A DNA stretch of 64,000 bases from Russula earlei. Taxonomy: Eukaryota > Basidiomycota > Agaricomycetes > Russulales > Russulaceae. Made by a program: the position numbers and the translations under genes. Below, in pieces: positions 1-11,628 of the stretch. The notes under the pieces are model-generated. The model made no database searches. It was given only the letters and a program-made list of their open reading frames with translations, and had not been told where the DNA came from. The stretch is from the NCBI GenBank assembly GCA_025769875.1, contig JAGFNK010000035.1:124001-188000 (forward strand), in the 5' to 3' direction. Position 1 is the first letter of the stretch; every line of letters begins with the position of its first letter.

Positions 1-30
1 ATACAGCCTCCCATTATCATCATCTCCCAG

Positions 31-280
31 TTCGCCACTCTCGTCCATCCTGTTGTTATCATCATCACGTTCCGTCTTTTCTCCTGTTCTCACTCCATTA
101 GACTGTGCATATCCCCTTCGGTAATCCTTTCATCGTCTTAGTCTCCTTCTCCTTCTCCCCATTCGCCACTCTCGTCCATCCTGTTGTTATCATCATCACG
201 TTCCGTCTTTTCTCCTGTTCTCACTCCATTAGACTGTGCATATCCCCTTCGGTAATCCTTTCATCATCTTAGTCTCCTTC
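31..280. repeat. 131-bp tandem duplication upstream of copia gag
   Basis: A block starting TTCGCCACTCTCGTCC at about 31 recurs almost unchanged from 162, so the period is 131 bp. The second copy runs to about 279. It lies just before the gag start of the copia element and probably belongs to its 5' LTR or leader. The upstream end of the element is outside the window, so the LTR cannot be delimited. Confidence 0.8.
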
Positions 281-357
281 AGCTTCAGACACCGTCCTCC
301 TTTCGTATACCATATTTACACGTCCCTTTCCTCCCATATTTCCACGTCAGTCTCGCT

Positions 358-3006
358 ATGGATAATAACCCGGTACCTACCGTTATGAGTAATACCCCCG
401 TACCTATCTCCACTCCCATACATACTACATCACTGCCCACTGTGGTCAATACCCCACCTGTTATCCTTGATCCCTCCCACAACGAGGTCACGCTCACTGA
501 ACGTTTCCTCTCGGACAACAACTGGCCTGCGCATCTCGTTCTCGATCTTGACAAAGCCAACTGGTCTGAATGGGACAAACATCTCTGCCTCGTCACGTAT
601 GGTCAGGGATTCAAACACTGGCTGGAAGGCACCCTTCCTCGCCCTGACATTGCAACTCATGCCAAAGCTCACTGGATCTGGTCGAGCAACGACGTCTCCT
701 TGCAGACATTCATCCTCCGCCACATCAGCCCCATCGAATATGAATTCCTCGGCGATAAAGTCCACACTGCATCTTCTCACGAAGTCTACGAAACGCTGAG
801 ACAAAGGCATGAAAAGCTAGGACTGTACACGCAGGTCCTCACCTTAAAACAGGCACTTGACATTCGCTTCGTCTTAAACACTCCCATCAGCACCACCCTG
901 TTTGAAATTTGCCAACTTCACAGACAAATCATCAACATGGGACCTATCGATACCGACAAGCTATTATCGGTGCTCATCATCAATTCCCTCAGCGACGACT
1001 TCCACCTCCTCCAATCCGCAATCCAGTCCCTTGCCAACGAACCCAGCTTCTCATCGGCCATGCTTATTCAACGTCTTCAAAGTGAAGAGTCCCTTATCAG
1101 AAAACGAACTTCACAGGGTGCTATACAGCCCACAGCTTTCCCGACGTCAGCCACGCGCCCCACCGCCACGCGACCGAGACCGTTATGCTCTCATTGCAAA
1201 CAGTTGGGTCACCTTTCTGACTTCTGCATTAAACCTGGCGGCAAAATGGCTGGTCGTTCCATCGATGAGGCACGAAATGCCCAGCGGCTCGCATTCGCGC
1301 ACTTGCAAAACCAGGGAACTTCCGCTCGACAGCATACAGCCCACATGTCATCTGACACAACATCCTCTGTCATGGACGCCCCACCCCCTTTGCCCAATTT
1401 AACCATCAATGGCGTCACTTACTACGCCTCGCCGCCGCCCACTGATAACCCTTCCATGTCTTCGCCTACGCTGCCAAACCCCATGCCAAGTGACATCATG
1501 TCTTACGCCCCCTCAACACCCGCTGATCCGCTTTTACTGTCCGCTGGTGATGACTTTGAATATCACACATTCGTTGCATTGAGTGACCCAACCACCTCAC
1601 CTGTACCGCAATCTACTTCACTCGACTGGTCCCTCCACACCTCGGACGAAACCACCCGCGCCGGACCTCGCTCGTCCTGGGCACTAGAGGACTCCCCGGT
1701 CCAAAATGCACCTTTTATTCTCGACACAGGCGCCACGTGCCACATTTCCCCCTCCCGCTCTGACTTTGTTTCCATTCATCCGACGGCTCCTCATCCTGTA
1801 ACGGGACTCGGTGGGTCCCAGGTCCAAGCCATCGGTGTCGGCACCGTACAATTCATGACTAAGGACGGTTCTGTAATCCATTTACACAACACACTCTATA
1901 TCCCATCTGCCACCGTCCGTCTGATCTCCATTATTTGTCTTAGCCGTGCGGGAAACTACACTGCTCACTTCGATCGCGTTCGTTGCTGGGTGACTGACCA
2001 CACGGGAAACACCCTATTCACAGGTCATCTTTCACCCACGCGAAACCTTTATGAACTCGATGCCCTTCAACCTCAACGCGCGTTGCTGTCATCCCGCGTC
2101 CCAGATGTTGAGACATGGCATCGACGACTTGGTCACTGCAATTTCCAAACAGTCCTGGACATGGCAAAATCACACTGCGTCGACGGTATGACAATTAACT
2201 TGTCTCAGCTTCCGCCAAAATGCCAATACTGTATCCTTGGAAAGCAGACCCAATCCCCACTTCCTAAAACACGTGAAGGCCCCAAAGCGTCTCGATGCCT
2301 GGAGAAAATACATGTTGACCTAACGGGACCCATGTCCGTAATATCTCGCTCGGGTTGTCGTTACTCAATGAATATCATCGATGACTTCTCGAGTTACGTT
2401 TGGACAATCCCGCTAGTATCAAAAGATGCGGCCGCACTGAAACTTGACGACTGGAAATGGGCTGTTGAAAATCAATCGGACTACCGCGTGACATATATTG
2501 TCTCCGACAATGGGGAACTCGTCTCCAATCAATTCGCCGATTGGTGCGCCCGTCACGGAATACAGCACCTGAGAACGGCGCCTTACACCTCGCTCCAAAA
2601 TGGACGAGCGGAGCGCCTGCATCGAACGGTCATGAACAAAGCGCGCAGTATGCGCCTGGCTTGCAATGCGCCCCCCTCCTTCTGGGATGAATTCAATGCC
2701 ACAGCTACGTACCTGACCACTCTGACCGCATCCAAAACTCTGGGGGGAAAGACCCCTTTTGAAGCTTGGTTCGGTCGTAAGCCGTCTTTGTCTCATCTCC
2801 ATGAGATCGGCTCTCTGTGTTTTGCATTAATCCCAGGAAAGCAACCAAAGATTCTCCCACGCTCCACTGCATGTGTCCTCATTGGATATGCCCCAAACGC
2901 TAAGGCTTATCGTCTGTGGGACAAAACGAACGGACATATCTTCACTTGCTTCCATGTCTCATTTGTTGAACACCTCGACGCGTCGGCCACCCCCCCTTTA
3001 CCCTAA
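358..3006 (+). CDS. Copia gag-protease-integrase polyprotein (N-terminal part)
   Basis: This 882-codon frame starts at the first ATG after the leader. It has a Gag region, then a CX2CX4HX4C zinc knuckle (CSHCKQLGHLSDFC, about residue 277). A retroviral-type aspartic protease motif FILDTGATCH follows near residue 452. The integrase has an HHCC zinc-binding segment (WHRRLGHC ... CQYC, about 587-625) and a DDE core with D in HVDLTGP, D in VSDNGE and E in GRAERLH. The frame ends shortly after a run of seven C at 2990-2996. From there the polyprotein continues in the +2 frame, so this is the front part of one gag-pol polyprotein. In most copia elements it would be a single frame. Confidence 0.92.
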   Translation: MDNNPVPTVMSNTPVPISTPIHTTSLPTVVNTPPVILDPSHNEVTLTERFLSDNNWPAHLVLDLDKANWSEWDKHLCLVTYGQGFKHWLEGTLPRPDIATHAKAHWIWSSNDVSLQTFILRHISPIEYEFLGDKVHTASSHEVYETLRQRHEKLGLYTQVLTLKQALDIRFVLNTPISTTLFEICQLHRQIINMGPIDTDKLLSVLIINSLSDDFHLLQSAIQSLANEPSFSSAMLIQRLQSEESLIRKRTSQGAIQPTAFPTSATRPTATRPRPLCSHCKQLGHLSDFCIKPGGKMAGRSIDEARNAQRLAFAHLQNQGTSARQHTAHMSSDTTSSVMDAPPPLPNLTINGVTYYASPPPTDNPSMSSPTLPNPMPSDIMSYAPSTPADPLLLSAGDDFEYHTFVALSDPTTSPVPQSTSLDWSLHTSDETTRAGPRSSWALEDSPVQNAPFILDTGATCHISPSRSDFVSIHPTAPHPVTGLGGSQVQAIGVGTVQFMTKDGSVIHLHNTLYIPSATVRLISIICLSRAGNYTAHFDRVRCWVTDHTGNTLFTGHLSPTRNLYELDALQPQRALLSSRVPDVETWHRRLGHCNFQTVLDMAKSHCVDGMTINLSQLPPKCQYCILGKQTQSPLPKTREGPKASRCLEKIHVDLTGPMSVISRSGCRYSMNIIDDFSSYVWTIPLVSKDAAALKLDDWKWAVENQSDYRVTYIVSDNGELVSNQFADWCARHGIQHLRTAPYTSLQNGRAERLHRTVMNKARSMRLACNAPPSFWDEFNATATYLTTLTASKTLGGKTPFEAWFGRKPSLSHLHEIGSLCFALIPGKQPKILPRSTACVLIGYAPNAKAYRLWDKTNGHIFTCFHVSFVEHLDASATPPLP

Positions 3007-5428
3007 CAACATAGTACTTAATGACAAAGAACCCACCTGGGACTCCATAACAATCCCGCATGCGTCCAGCCCTCCGATGGCCAACACCCATCGAATCTCC
3101 TCCCCTATTCTCACCGGTGTCCATGCCACACTACCTCTCCATACTAGCATTCCCCTGCCCCCCATCTCTACTAGATTACATACCCCCATGCCCGACGCGC
3201 GTCCTACCACCATAAATTCCTCCTTACCTAATAGATTAGCCCTCCCCACCCCTGACGATGTACGCCCTACCCCACCTCAACGGCCAACTTTACCTAATAG
3301 TTTAGAACCCCCCGCTCCTGATACACCTTCAATGTCCACTACCTTACGTCACATTATGCAACCCGTACCTACCCAACTGCAACCCTCCTCCTACCCCGAT
3401 AACATCACTACTGTTCCCATTACCACCGATACCATTCGTTCCCCTAATAACTCCTCGTCTGCCATCAATAACCCCTCTGTCCCCTTACGCCGGTCAACTC
3501 GTATCCCGATCCCGACCTCACGATTCCTTACCGACGACGGCCTCCAACGCGTGTCCCGCCCTCGCCCTCCCGAGACCACCATGACCTGTTCCACCTTACC
3601 ATTACATCTTGATACAACTTCCCCGCCTTTCCACGATACCATTGATACAACACCTACTTTTCAACACTCTCCCCTCTTTTTTCGACGTCCTGATACCTTA
3701 CTTTGTAACTTTCTCTCTGAATATTTTCCACTTCATGCTACACATACTCTCCTTCCCATCTTGTTAGATGATTCCTTCCCCTCCCTTGCCCAAGCTCTCA
3801 CATCCATTCACACTGGCTCAATCGACGCTTCGGAAGACGACGAACCTTCCTGGGAAACCACCCTCTCGTCGCCTGAACGCGAATATTGGATTGCTGGCGC
3901 GCGTGACGAGCTCAAAAGCTTGGAAGACCTCCAGGTATTTGTCCTCATTCCTCGCTCTGCTGTGCCGACACGGCAACGGCCATTGCGCGGTAAACTCGTT
4001 TGCAAGCGGAAGCAGGACAACCTCGGCAATATTACACGATACAAGGTCCGTTACGTGGCCAAAGGCTACGCACAACAATACGGCCTCGACTACACCAAAA
4101 CCACCGCCCCCACCGCGTGTCCCGAATCCTTCCGCGTCCTCCTCCATATTGCTGCCTCACTCGATTGGGACATCCAACAGTTTGACATCAAAACTGCTTT
4201 CCTACACGGTGTTTTGCCCCCAGACGAAACAATGTTCATGGAACAGCCCGCTGGCTTCGAGGCACCCGGAAAAGAAGGATGGGTAATGAAGCTGATGAAA
4301 AGCATATATGGCATGAAGCAGGCCAGCAGAATTTGGAACCAGACGTTCAACAAAGCTGCTGAGGATTGGGGTTTCAGACGACTCCCATGTGAGTGGTGCG
4401 TCTACTCTCGAACCACCCAAACGGGTACAATCCTCTTCCTTGTCCACGTTGACGACATCGTCTCCATTGCCTCCTCCGAGGCTGAGAATGACTCGTTCAA
4501 GTCGCTGCTGCGATCACGTTGGGAAATTTCGGACCTGGGCCCAATCAAATATGCCCTCGGCATATCCATGGTCCGTGACCGCGTTGGCAAGATGATTTCA
4601 CTTTGCCAATCGTCCTTCATCGATCGCGTCGTGCAACAGTTTGGACAATCCGATGCCCATCCGGTAGATCTCCCCATGACACCCGGCCTACAACTCCGGC
4701 GTGATGACAAAACTATTCCTGCCACGCCGGATGTGCTAGCATGGCGAAACACCACCCCATATCCTGCTCTCATTGGCAACCTCATCTACCTCGCTAACAC
4801 CACTCGCCCTGACATCGCCTTCGCCGTTGGGAAACTAGCATCATTCATGGATTGCTACAACCAAGATCATTGGTCTGCAGCCATACGCGTTCTCTGCTAC
4901 CTCAAAGGGTCACGTTCATTATCACTCAGACTAGGCGGGACGCATCCCATTACCCTTCTCGGGCACTCGGACTCAGACTTTGCGAACTGCATTGACACCA
5001 GTCGGTCCACTGCCGGTTACTGCTTCACACTGGGATCCGGTGTTATATCATGGTCATCTCGCAAGCAACGAACTGTTGCTGACAGTTCATGTTACACGGA
5101 ATACATCGCACTACATGGCGCGACTCACGAGGCCATTTTCCTATGACAACTTCTCTCTCAAACCCAATTCATGCAACCTAATCCAACAGCAATATTCTGC
5201 GACAATGATGCAGCGTCAAAGCTTGCCGAAGACCAAGTCTGGCACTCACACTTAAAACACATCCGGATCAAGTACCACTACGTTAGGGAACAAGTCCTTG
5301 CGAATGAGGTGTCGATTACAAGAGTACACACAAAAGACAACATTGCCGATATCTTTACCAAACCTCTCACTCGTCCTGACTTTACCAGACTACGCCTTCT
5401 ACTCGGACTCCACAGCGTTGACCATTGA
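2997..5428 (+). pseudogene. Copia reverse transcriptase-RNase H part, one in-frame TGA
   Basis: This continues the upstream polyprotein one frame over. A proline/threonine-rich linker leads to the reverse transcriptase, with the copia signatures KARYVAKGYAQQ-like (YKVRYVAKGYAQQYG), FDIKTAFLHG, YGMKQASR and the catalytic HVDDIV near 4446. RNase H follows (GHSDSDFA, STAGYCF, SSCYTEYIAL). TGA at 5144-5146 interrupts the frame, then the same frame resumes and ends with the typical tail KDNIADIFTKPLTRPDF, stopping at 5428. A CGA (Arg) to TGA change would explain the stop. The C7 run at 2990-2996 is the likely site of the frame change, by indel, sequencing error or slippage. Confidence 0.88.
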
Positions 5429-5595
5429 GGCGGCGCCGAAAGGGTGTTGGCGTTGAGGGGGAATATTAGAGTTCAGTAGTTCAACGTCATAACCATAGAT
5501 AGATACACATTCCAAATGTATGTATATAGGGTTAAGGCCCTACTCGTACGGTATAATAACAACTTAACCACTACCACTACCTATCTGCCAATACA

Positions 5596-6217
5596 AAATG
5601 ATCCCAGGGATGCACCATGTTGCACCATTGCACTCCTCTCCACACACCCCTGGTGGCCCAAAACTGCCACAGTCACACTCAGCCAAAATAAGACCCAGGA
5701 ACTACTGCTGTACTTCCATTTTTCCATGCTAGAATGACATCAAGAGAATCTAATGCTGCTACAAAGTTTTGAGTAGTTGTTTGAACAGACAAAGTGGAAA
5801 AAGCAAAGTGGCAAGATATGGATGACTGCTGTGAATATGTATGTGGTTTATTTATTCACAACACATACACTAGATGATAAAAAACATCACCTTTTATTTG
5901 TCAGTGTTGAAGGTGCTAACCTCATACTGATTGGTGTATCACTTGTTGGAAAATCAACTTATGTGACTGACAAACCTGAATAACAAAAGGCAATGTTATA
6001 ATGTTACAAATGTAAAAAGATTTAAGACTTGACTTATATCAAATTGTGTTATCAAAAGCCACACTTTCACGACATCTGCACCACCATTCGTGACTCAATC
6101 TGCACCACCATTCGTGACTCATGTCAGAGTCTGTGGGGTTTGTTCATTATGGACAACCAAACATTTGAGTAATCCCTGCCTTTATCAGAGGCATCTAACT
6201 TATTTTATTCTAATCCA
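5596..6217. other. AT-rich spacer with 24-bp tandem repeat and possible CHAT tail relic
   Basis: No gene is seen. A 24-bp unit (ATCTGCACCACCATTCGTGA + CTCA) occurs twice in tandem at 6074-6097 and 6098-6121. At about 6136-6172 the plus strand reads SVGFVHYGQPNI then stop. This resembles the last residues of the CHAT gene downstream (WVNFVHYGA, stop) and may be the relic of a second copy. The stretch ends with a plausible intron acceptor (TTCTAATCCAG) at 6217. Confidence 0.4.
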
Positions 6218-9200
6218 GTGAGCCTCGATGCTTTTATTTTTCTTCTTCAAAACATGTTATCTTTACCCCGATCCCATCCTCGTCGCATTTTCTATGTTCA
6301 AGGCCTGGCGTGGGGACAATTCGAACGTTATAGGTTGTCAAAACAACAGGATGACCTTGAGAAATCAATACTGCACTTCACAGAAGCGATATTCCTCCCG
6401 CTCCCCTGGGAAGAGTGTTCCCTTGATATTTTGCAGATATTCCTTTCATTTCACAGTCGCCCTTTCTTTTCGCTCTCATGAGTCTGGGCAGCTTGAAGAT
6501 GTCAAGTGGTCCATTAGGTGTCTTCGTTTCCTCCTCAACCAATCGCTTAACAATGAAGCATTCAATCTTTGGGTCGAGGGTGTCACAGGAACTCTTGCCA
6601 TGTTGTTAACACTGCAGACAGAGTTGGAGCCCGGAGCTACCATACAAGACATCGAGGAGATGGCAGTCCATTGCCAAGAGCTTCTCAACTCTGACATCTC
6701 GAAAACCTTGCTAATTGCCCACACCATGGCCTTGGTTAGCGCTGTCGATGCTTGCGCCAGAAAGGGAATGGAAGGGAGAGCCCATTCAGAGAAAGTCATC
6801 GAGTGCCTCCGAGAGGCGAACAGAAGCCTACCGGATTTACACAAGGTATCAATCACACTCGCCGAGTGTCTCTACAGTCGCTTCGAGATGACTTTTTCAA
6901 ATGATGACCACGAAGAGGGAATGGCCATTCTGGACAGTATTATTGCCTTTCGTCTGCCCCAAAACCAGTCAAGCCAATTCTTGCAAGACGCTTTGGAGTT
7001 GGTTGCCCTCTTTGCAGCAAGCCAATTGGTTTGGTGCGGAAGGCCGGAGTATCTAGAGAAGGAAATCCACCGCTTTCGGAACTTGCTTACTGGGGCGTCT
7101 CCTGAGGATCCCGTTCGTCCTGTCATCGTCAAACAGCTTTCCAAGCTTCGGGGACTGCGTCGTAACGATTTTGATGTCACAGCTAGGTTTCGAGACGCCC
7201 ATTCCATTGATTCAGCTCCAGTCCCTCCTTTCCGGGACCTGATCATGTCCCTCTCCCAGTCCAGGGGTGGGTCGAGCAGTGGCTCAGAGGTGGCTAACGA
7301 TCTACCTCTTGATCCGTTTCTCTTAGCACGTCATCTCAGTGACGTGTCGGACATCGAACCAGCAATCGAGTATTATCGACTTGTCCTCGCTTCTTATCAC
7401 CCGAGCAGTCGGACTGCCTTCCGTGCTGGCTGGAGCCTTGGAGACGTCCTCCGCACGGCCTTTTCACTCACCAATAACGTCGACTACCTCGATGAGTCGA
7501 TTACAGTCCATCGTGATCTTCTTGCCTCCATGGTTCAGTCACAGCAGCACTTTACGGTAGCGGTCTCGCTTGCCTATTGTCTGTATATCCGCTTCTGTTG
7601 GCTCCATCACAGGAAGGACCTAGATGATTCCATGCGGCTATACCATGTGGTGGTTCACAATCAAAGCGCAAATATACAAGACCGGTTCGAGATGTCGTGC
7701 ATCTGGGCGCATGTTGCACACAACCATGTACACCCATCCGTCTCAGCGGCATACGACTGTGCCATGTCACATATTCAGGACTCTCTTACATTCGCACCAA
7801 CACTTGATACGCAACATTTCCGACTTGTTACCATGCGCCGACATTACGAGGTGCTGCCGTTGAACTATGCATCCTATCTCGTCCACACAGGTCAACTTCA
7901 TCAGGCCATAGAGATTCTTGAGCAAGGGAGAGCCCTACTTTGGTCCGAGATGCGCGGCCTTCGTACCCCACTCGATCAACTTCGTGCAGCTGACTCGCAT
8001 CTAGCAGACAAAGTTGCAGCGCTCAACAGGAACCTCGAGACAATGATGTTGACCATCTCATTAACCGGAAATGATGATGGTGATGACAGCATCGAAAGGA
8101 TCGATCGAATCGGCCTTCTCCTGTTGCAGCAAAGGAAGCTTTTGGATGAGCGTGACACGCTTTTTTCGCAGGTCCGGACTTTGCCGGGATTCGAGACCTT
8201 TTTGATGACGCCGTCCTTCGACAATCTTAGGTTGGCTACATTGCACGGACCAGTAGTCATCATTAATCATTCCAAGCGGCGTTCCGACATCCTTATCCTT
8301 CTACACAACGCCCCACCTTCCCTTATCACCACCTCTGACGATTTCTACGACCGTGCAATAGATCTCAGGGATCGGCTCATGAAATGCCGAACCTCCAGGG
8401 GGCATGTTCTTGACTCAAAGCAATACGAGCATGATCTACGCTCCGTACTTGTGGGCTTATATGATCTTGTCGGCAGACCAGTTATCGAAAGACTGCGGTC
8501 CTTGAATGTATCTGAACAATCCAGAGTTTGGTGGTGTCCAACATCTGTGTTTTGTTCTCTTCCCCTGCATGCGATGGGTCCAATTCCATCAGAAGATGGC
8601 CTCAAACGGCATTTCTTCGACCTATATATTCCCTCATACACCCCCACACTATCCGCACTCATCGAATCCCGAAAACCCAGCAACGAAAAGTTCGAAAAGC
8701 CTTCGATCCTTCTTGTGGCACAACCCGATCAATCTCTGCTTTCGACGATCACAGAGATCTCGGTGATGAACCGGCTCGATACGAAGGTAACAACACTCAA
8801 GTCAAGCGATGCAATACCTTCTGCTGTGATGGAGAGCCTCCGAGATCATCAGTTTTTGCACTTTGCGTGCCACGGAAAACTGGAGGACGGGAAGCCATTC
8901 GACGCCTCATTCCAACTACATGACGGCAAGCGCCTTACCCTGCTTGAGCTCATTCATTCCCAGCTTCCTACTGCCGAGTTTGCTTTCCTATCGGCTTGTC
9001 ATACGGCAGAGATTACAGAAGGCAGCATCGCTGATGAGGCACTGCACCTTACGGCGGCGATGCAATACTGTGGATTCCGAAGCGTAGTTGGGACCATGTG
9101 GGGGATGGCTGATGCTGATGGACCAGAACTGGTTGAACACTTCTACAAGTCGATGTTCTCGAGCAAACAAGCAGGGATACCGTACTATGAGAGATCCGCA

Positions 9201-9287
9201 AGAGCACTCCGGGCTGCAGTACGACGACTAAGAAAGAATCGGGTCCCCTTGGAGCGATGGGTGAACTTTGTTCATTATGGTGCGTGA
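6218..9287 (+). pseudogene. TPR-CHAT domain protein, frame break near the N-terminus
   Basis: CHAT domains are caspase-related cysteine peptidase folds fused to TPR-like helical repeats. Basidiomycetes carry many, mostly of unknown substrate. The CHAT domain fills the last 300 residues or so (about 8340-9287). It keeps both presumed catalytic residues: His in FLHFACHGKLED (about 8857-8892) and Cys in FLSACHTAE (about 8986-9012). The middle part is helical and TPR-like (YRLVLASYHPSS, EILEQGRALLWSEM). The true N-terminal part (GLAWGQFERYRLSKQQDDLE, 6218 to about 6440) lies in one frame and the rest, from VALSFRSHESGQLEDVKW, in the next. The join is around 6440-6460. A one-base insertion fits; an intron was not found there. 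The 6218 boundary follows a good acceptor, so an upstream exon is likely. A sequencing error would restore an intact gene. Confidence 0.75.
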
Positions 9288-11628
9288 TTAGCATCTGTCG
9301 GTTGGTGAGTCAAGTTTGTCGTGGTGGAGTATCATCATTGACTACAAGTGTAGGAGTATCGAAATGTCTGTTGCACGAACGTCGGCCGACTGAAATGTAT
9401 GAGTCGAGAGAGTGCCGCTTACTGACACTCACGTCGAACGCAAGTTGAACTTGGTAGTATCCACCATGACTGTCTCAAGCAGTTACCCACACGCTTGAAC
9501 TCTTCGCAAGCAATCGCCATGACGTCTACGAGTCTGCGACCTTACCCTTTTAGTCTGCCTTGGACTCCTTACTGTGATGTTACATGACCACTTTTAGTTG
9601 CGCTTCCGCCTATCCTTTCTTGGTATTTTCGTTTTCGACTTGCACTCTGGTCCCTTATCGGCGCCTCGGCCTCCTGTAATCCTTTTCGCGTGCATGTGAT
9701 GCCAGAGCTCCGATGACCCGCCTTCTGACCGTTTTTGTGTACGCCCTAGTAGGAATGACATGGGGCCCAAAGCTATTGGCCCGAATGGATGGCTGGTAGA
9801 TTGAAGCGTGCGCCGTAGCGCGTCCGGGGACGCACGGATGTGTTTGCGAGGCTGGCTTAGACCCGAGAAGGGCTGAGAGAAGGAGGGGCGAGTTCCCAGC
9901 GAGACGTCGGACGCTCGCGCGACGGGCTTAAGATGAGCGGAGGGAGGAGAAAACGTTCCCCGAGCGTCGTCGGTGAAGGCGATCGGTGCGCGGGTCTTCA
10001 GGCAGATTGAAAGAAAGGAGCGGCCAGGGGGACGATCGCTGGCTGTTATTTCGAGGGGTGGGGCTAAAAAAGCGCTTATTATACACGCGAGGACGGGTAT
10101 ATGAAGAGAGAAGGGCGACGAAAGGAAGGCCGAGGCCGAGAGGCGAAGAAAGGAGGGACAGAGAACGATGAGAGAAGAACTCGAGGGCCGATGACGCGAG
10201 GCGGGGGCGTGGCGTCGCGAAGAGGGAAGGGACGTTCGAGGGTGTGGGCGAGGTGGCGAAGAGAGCGTAGTCGAGATATGAAGGGGTGGTTAGAGATGAG
10301 AGACCCCCTGAGGGGGAGAGGACAAACAATACGCCCACCACCTGGCATCCGCAGCCGCACATGTGCCCAAGCATTGGTCGTATCATAGAGAGATTACGCG
10401 CGAATCGTATATTGACAGGACTACGCGTAGCGAACAAGTTGTAGTCAAAAGACAACAAGACGCAAAGGATGACCTGGAGTAATTGATTTAAAAAAATTTG
10501 CAACGAGCAAATATCAAAAGCTCTCTTGCGCATATTCTCTCTGCGCATATTAAGGCAGCCCTTCCAAGTCATTCCACCTCAGCGCTGAGCGCTCTCGGCG
10601 GATTGACGACTCCGGCTATAATAAGACCCAGCTCGGCGGCAGTGGGGAGGTAGAGAAGTAATGTGACGTATATTGCAAAATCAACAAAGTTCCTTGATTG
10701 TCAAAGGGGCTATGTCGCATGCGAAAAGGGCCTGGGTTAATTGATTTGAACATATCACCATCCAATCCGATATCGTGGACAACACGTCGTCGCAGTCGAT
10801 GGCGAAATCATAGGACATAGTCCCTGACACTTTACTAAGTCTCAAGGACAGAGTCCACAGCTGATATCACTAAGACAACAGCCAACAAGGCGATACCACA
10901 TCATTCGTGACGGATATTCATTTAGGAGGGGGGGGGTGTCGGATTCACGAACGTGATGTGGATGCAAGGGTAGCACCTCACGTGTCCTCAGCAGTTTATT
11001 GAGGGAGCTCGAGGACCTTCGGCCAAAGGCCGGATGACCTGGGGTACTTGATTTGAACGTAGCCATGTTCAACCTCCCAGTGCTACACAAACCAATGAGA
11101 TCGAGCATTTGAGTATCGAAATGAATATACCTACACTCTTTTCTCGCAAACCGATGCGCGAACTGCGAGTCACCGACAGGTTGAGGGCAACCACATGATA
11201 AGGAAAAGCGGGTCCACATGTCCCCCGGACGACGCCCGACTGGAGCAGACAAAGGCTCCTACTGGGCTGTCGCATCCGCGGTCAAGTTCGGAGACGCCGA
11301 AGCTGCGATCATTGCGTCCGCCACAGGAGGCGGATGCTAGATACTGCTTGGCTCCCGGCCACCCTAGTGGTCGCCCAGGCTGAGGTGGGGGGCAAAGAAG
11401 TTGCCACCGAAGGACCACATCCCATATCAAGGCATTTATATACCTTCCGCTTTCCCTTGAAGTGCCGACCCAAATATTTGAAGTCCCGCACGCTGGTCGT
11501 CGGCGTCGGCCCTGAGGTGTCATCTCTTTCATCAATCAATACAGTAGAGTACAATCAGCTAATAGAATCAACAAAAAAAATTTGATGAACGTCGAACCCC
11601 TCTCGCATCCACATATACATATATCACG
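9288..11628. other. Long spacer without a recognisable gene
   Basis: Several open frames occur (for example 9928-10572 on the minus strand), but they are low-complexity Ser/Pro/Arg frames in a purine-biased tract and match no family I know. A motif close to CCTGGRGTAMTTGATTT occurs three times in the same orientation near 10475, 10731 and 11039. A run of ten G lies at about 10927-10936. No RNA gene was recognised. Confidence 0.4.

Larger units (their letters stand above)
1..5595 (+). mobile_element. Ty1/copia LTR retrotransposon, nearly intact, cut by left edge
   Basis: The coding order gag, protease, integrase, reverse transcriptase, RNase H is diagnostic of the Ty1/copia superfamily. The interior runs from 358 to 5428. 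A purine tract (TTGAGGGGGA, about 5454-5463) follows the last codon and should mark the 3' LTR boundary. Sequence after it (ATTAGAGTTCAGTAG) starts like an LTR but loses recognisable character near 5595. The 1-357 sequence does not recur there, so the 3' LTR looks truncated. The element is rich in CG and has only two coding lesions: a frame change at a seven-C run and one TGA. It therefore looks young compared with the copia copies at 54-63 kb. Confidence 0.9.

Noticed and set aside
1..280. CRISPR-like or telomeric array
   Set aside because: It is a two-copy tandem duplication without spacers, in a eukaryotic retrotransposon leader.
5144..5146. Programmed readthrough of the TGA in copia RNase H
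   Set aside because: Copia elements do not use a stop inside RNase H, and a single CGA to TGA change explains it.
9928..10572. A 214-codon minus-strand frame as a gene
   Set aside because: It is a low-complexity frame in purine-biased sequence, with no family resemblance and no splice context.
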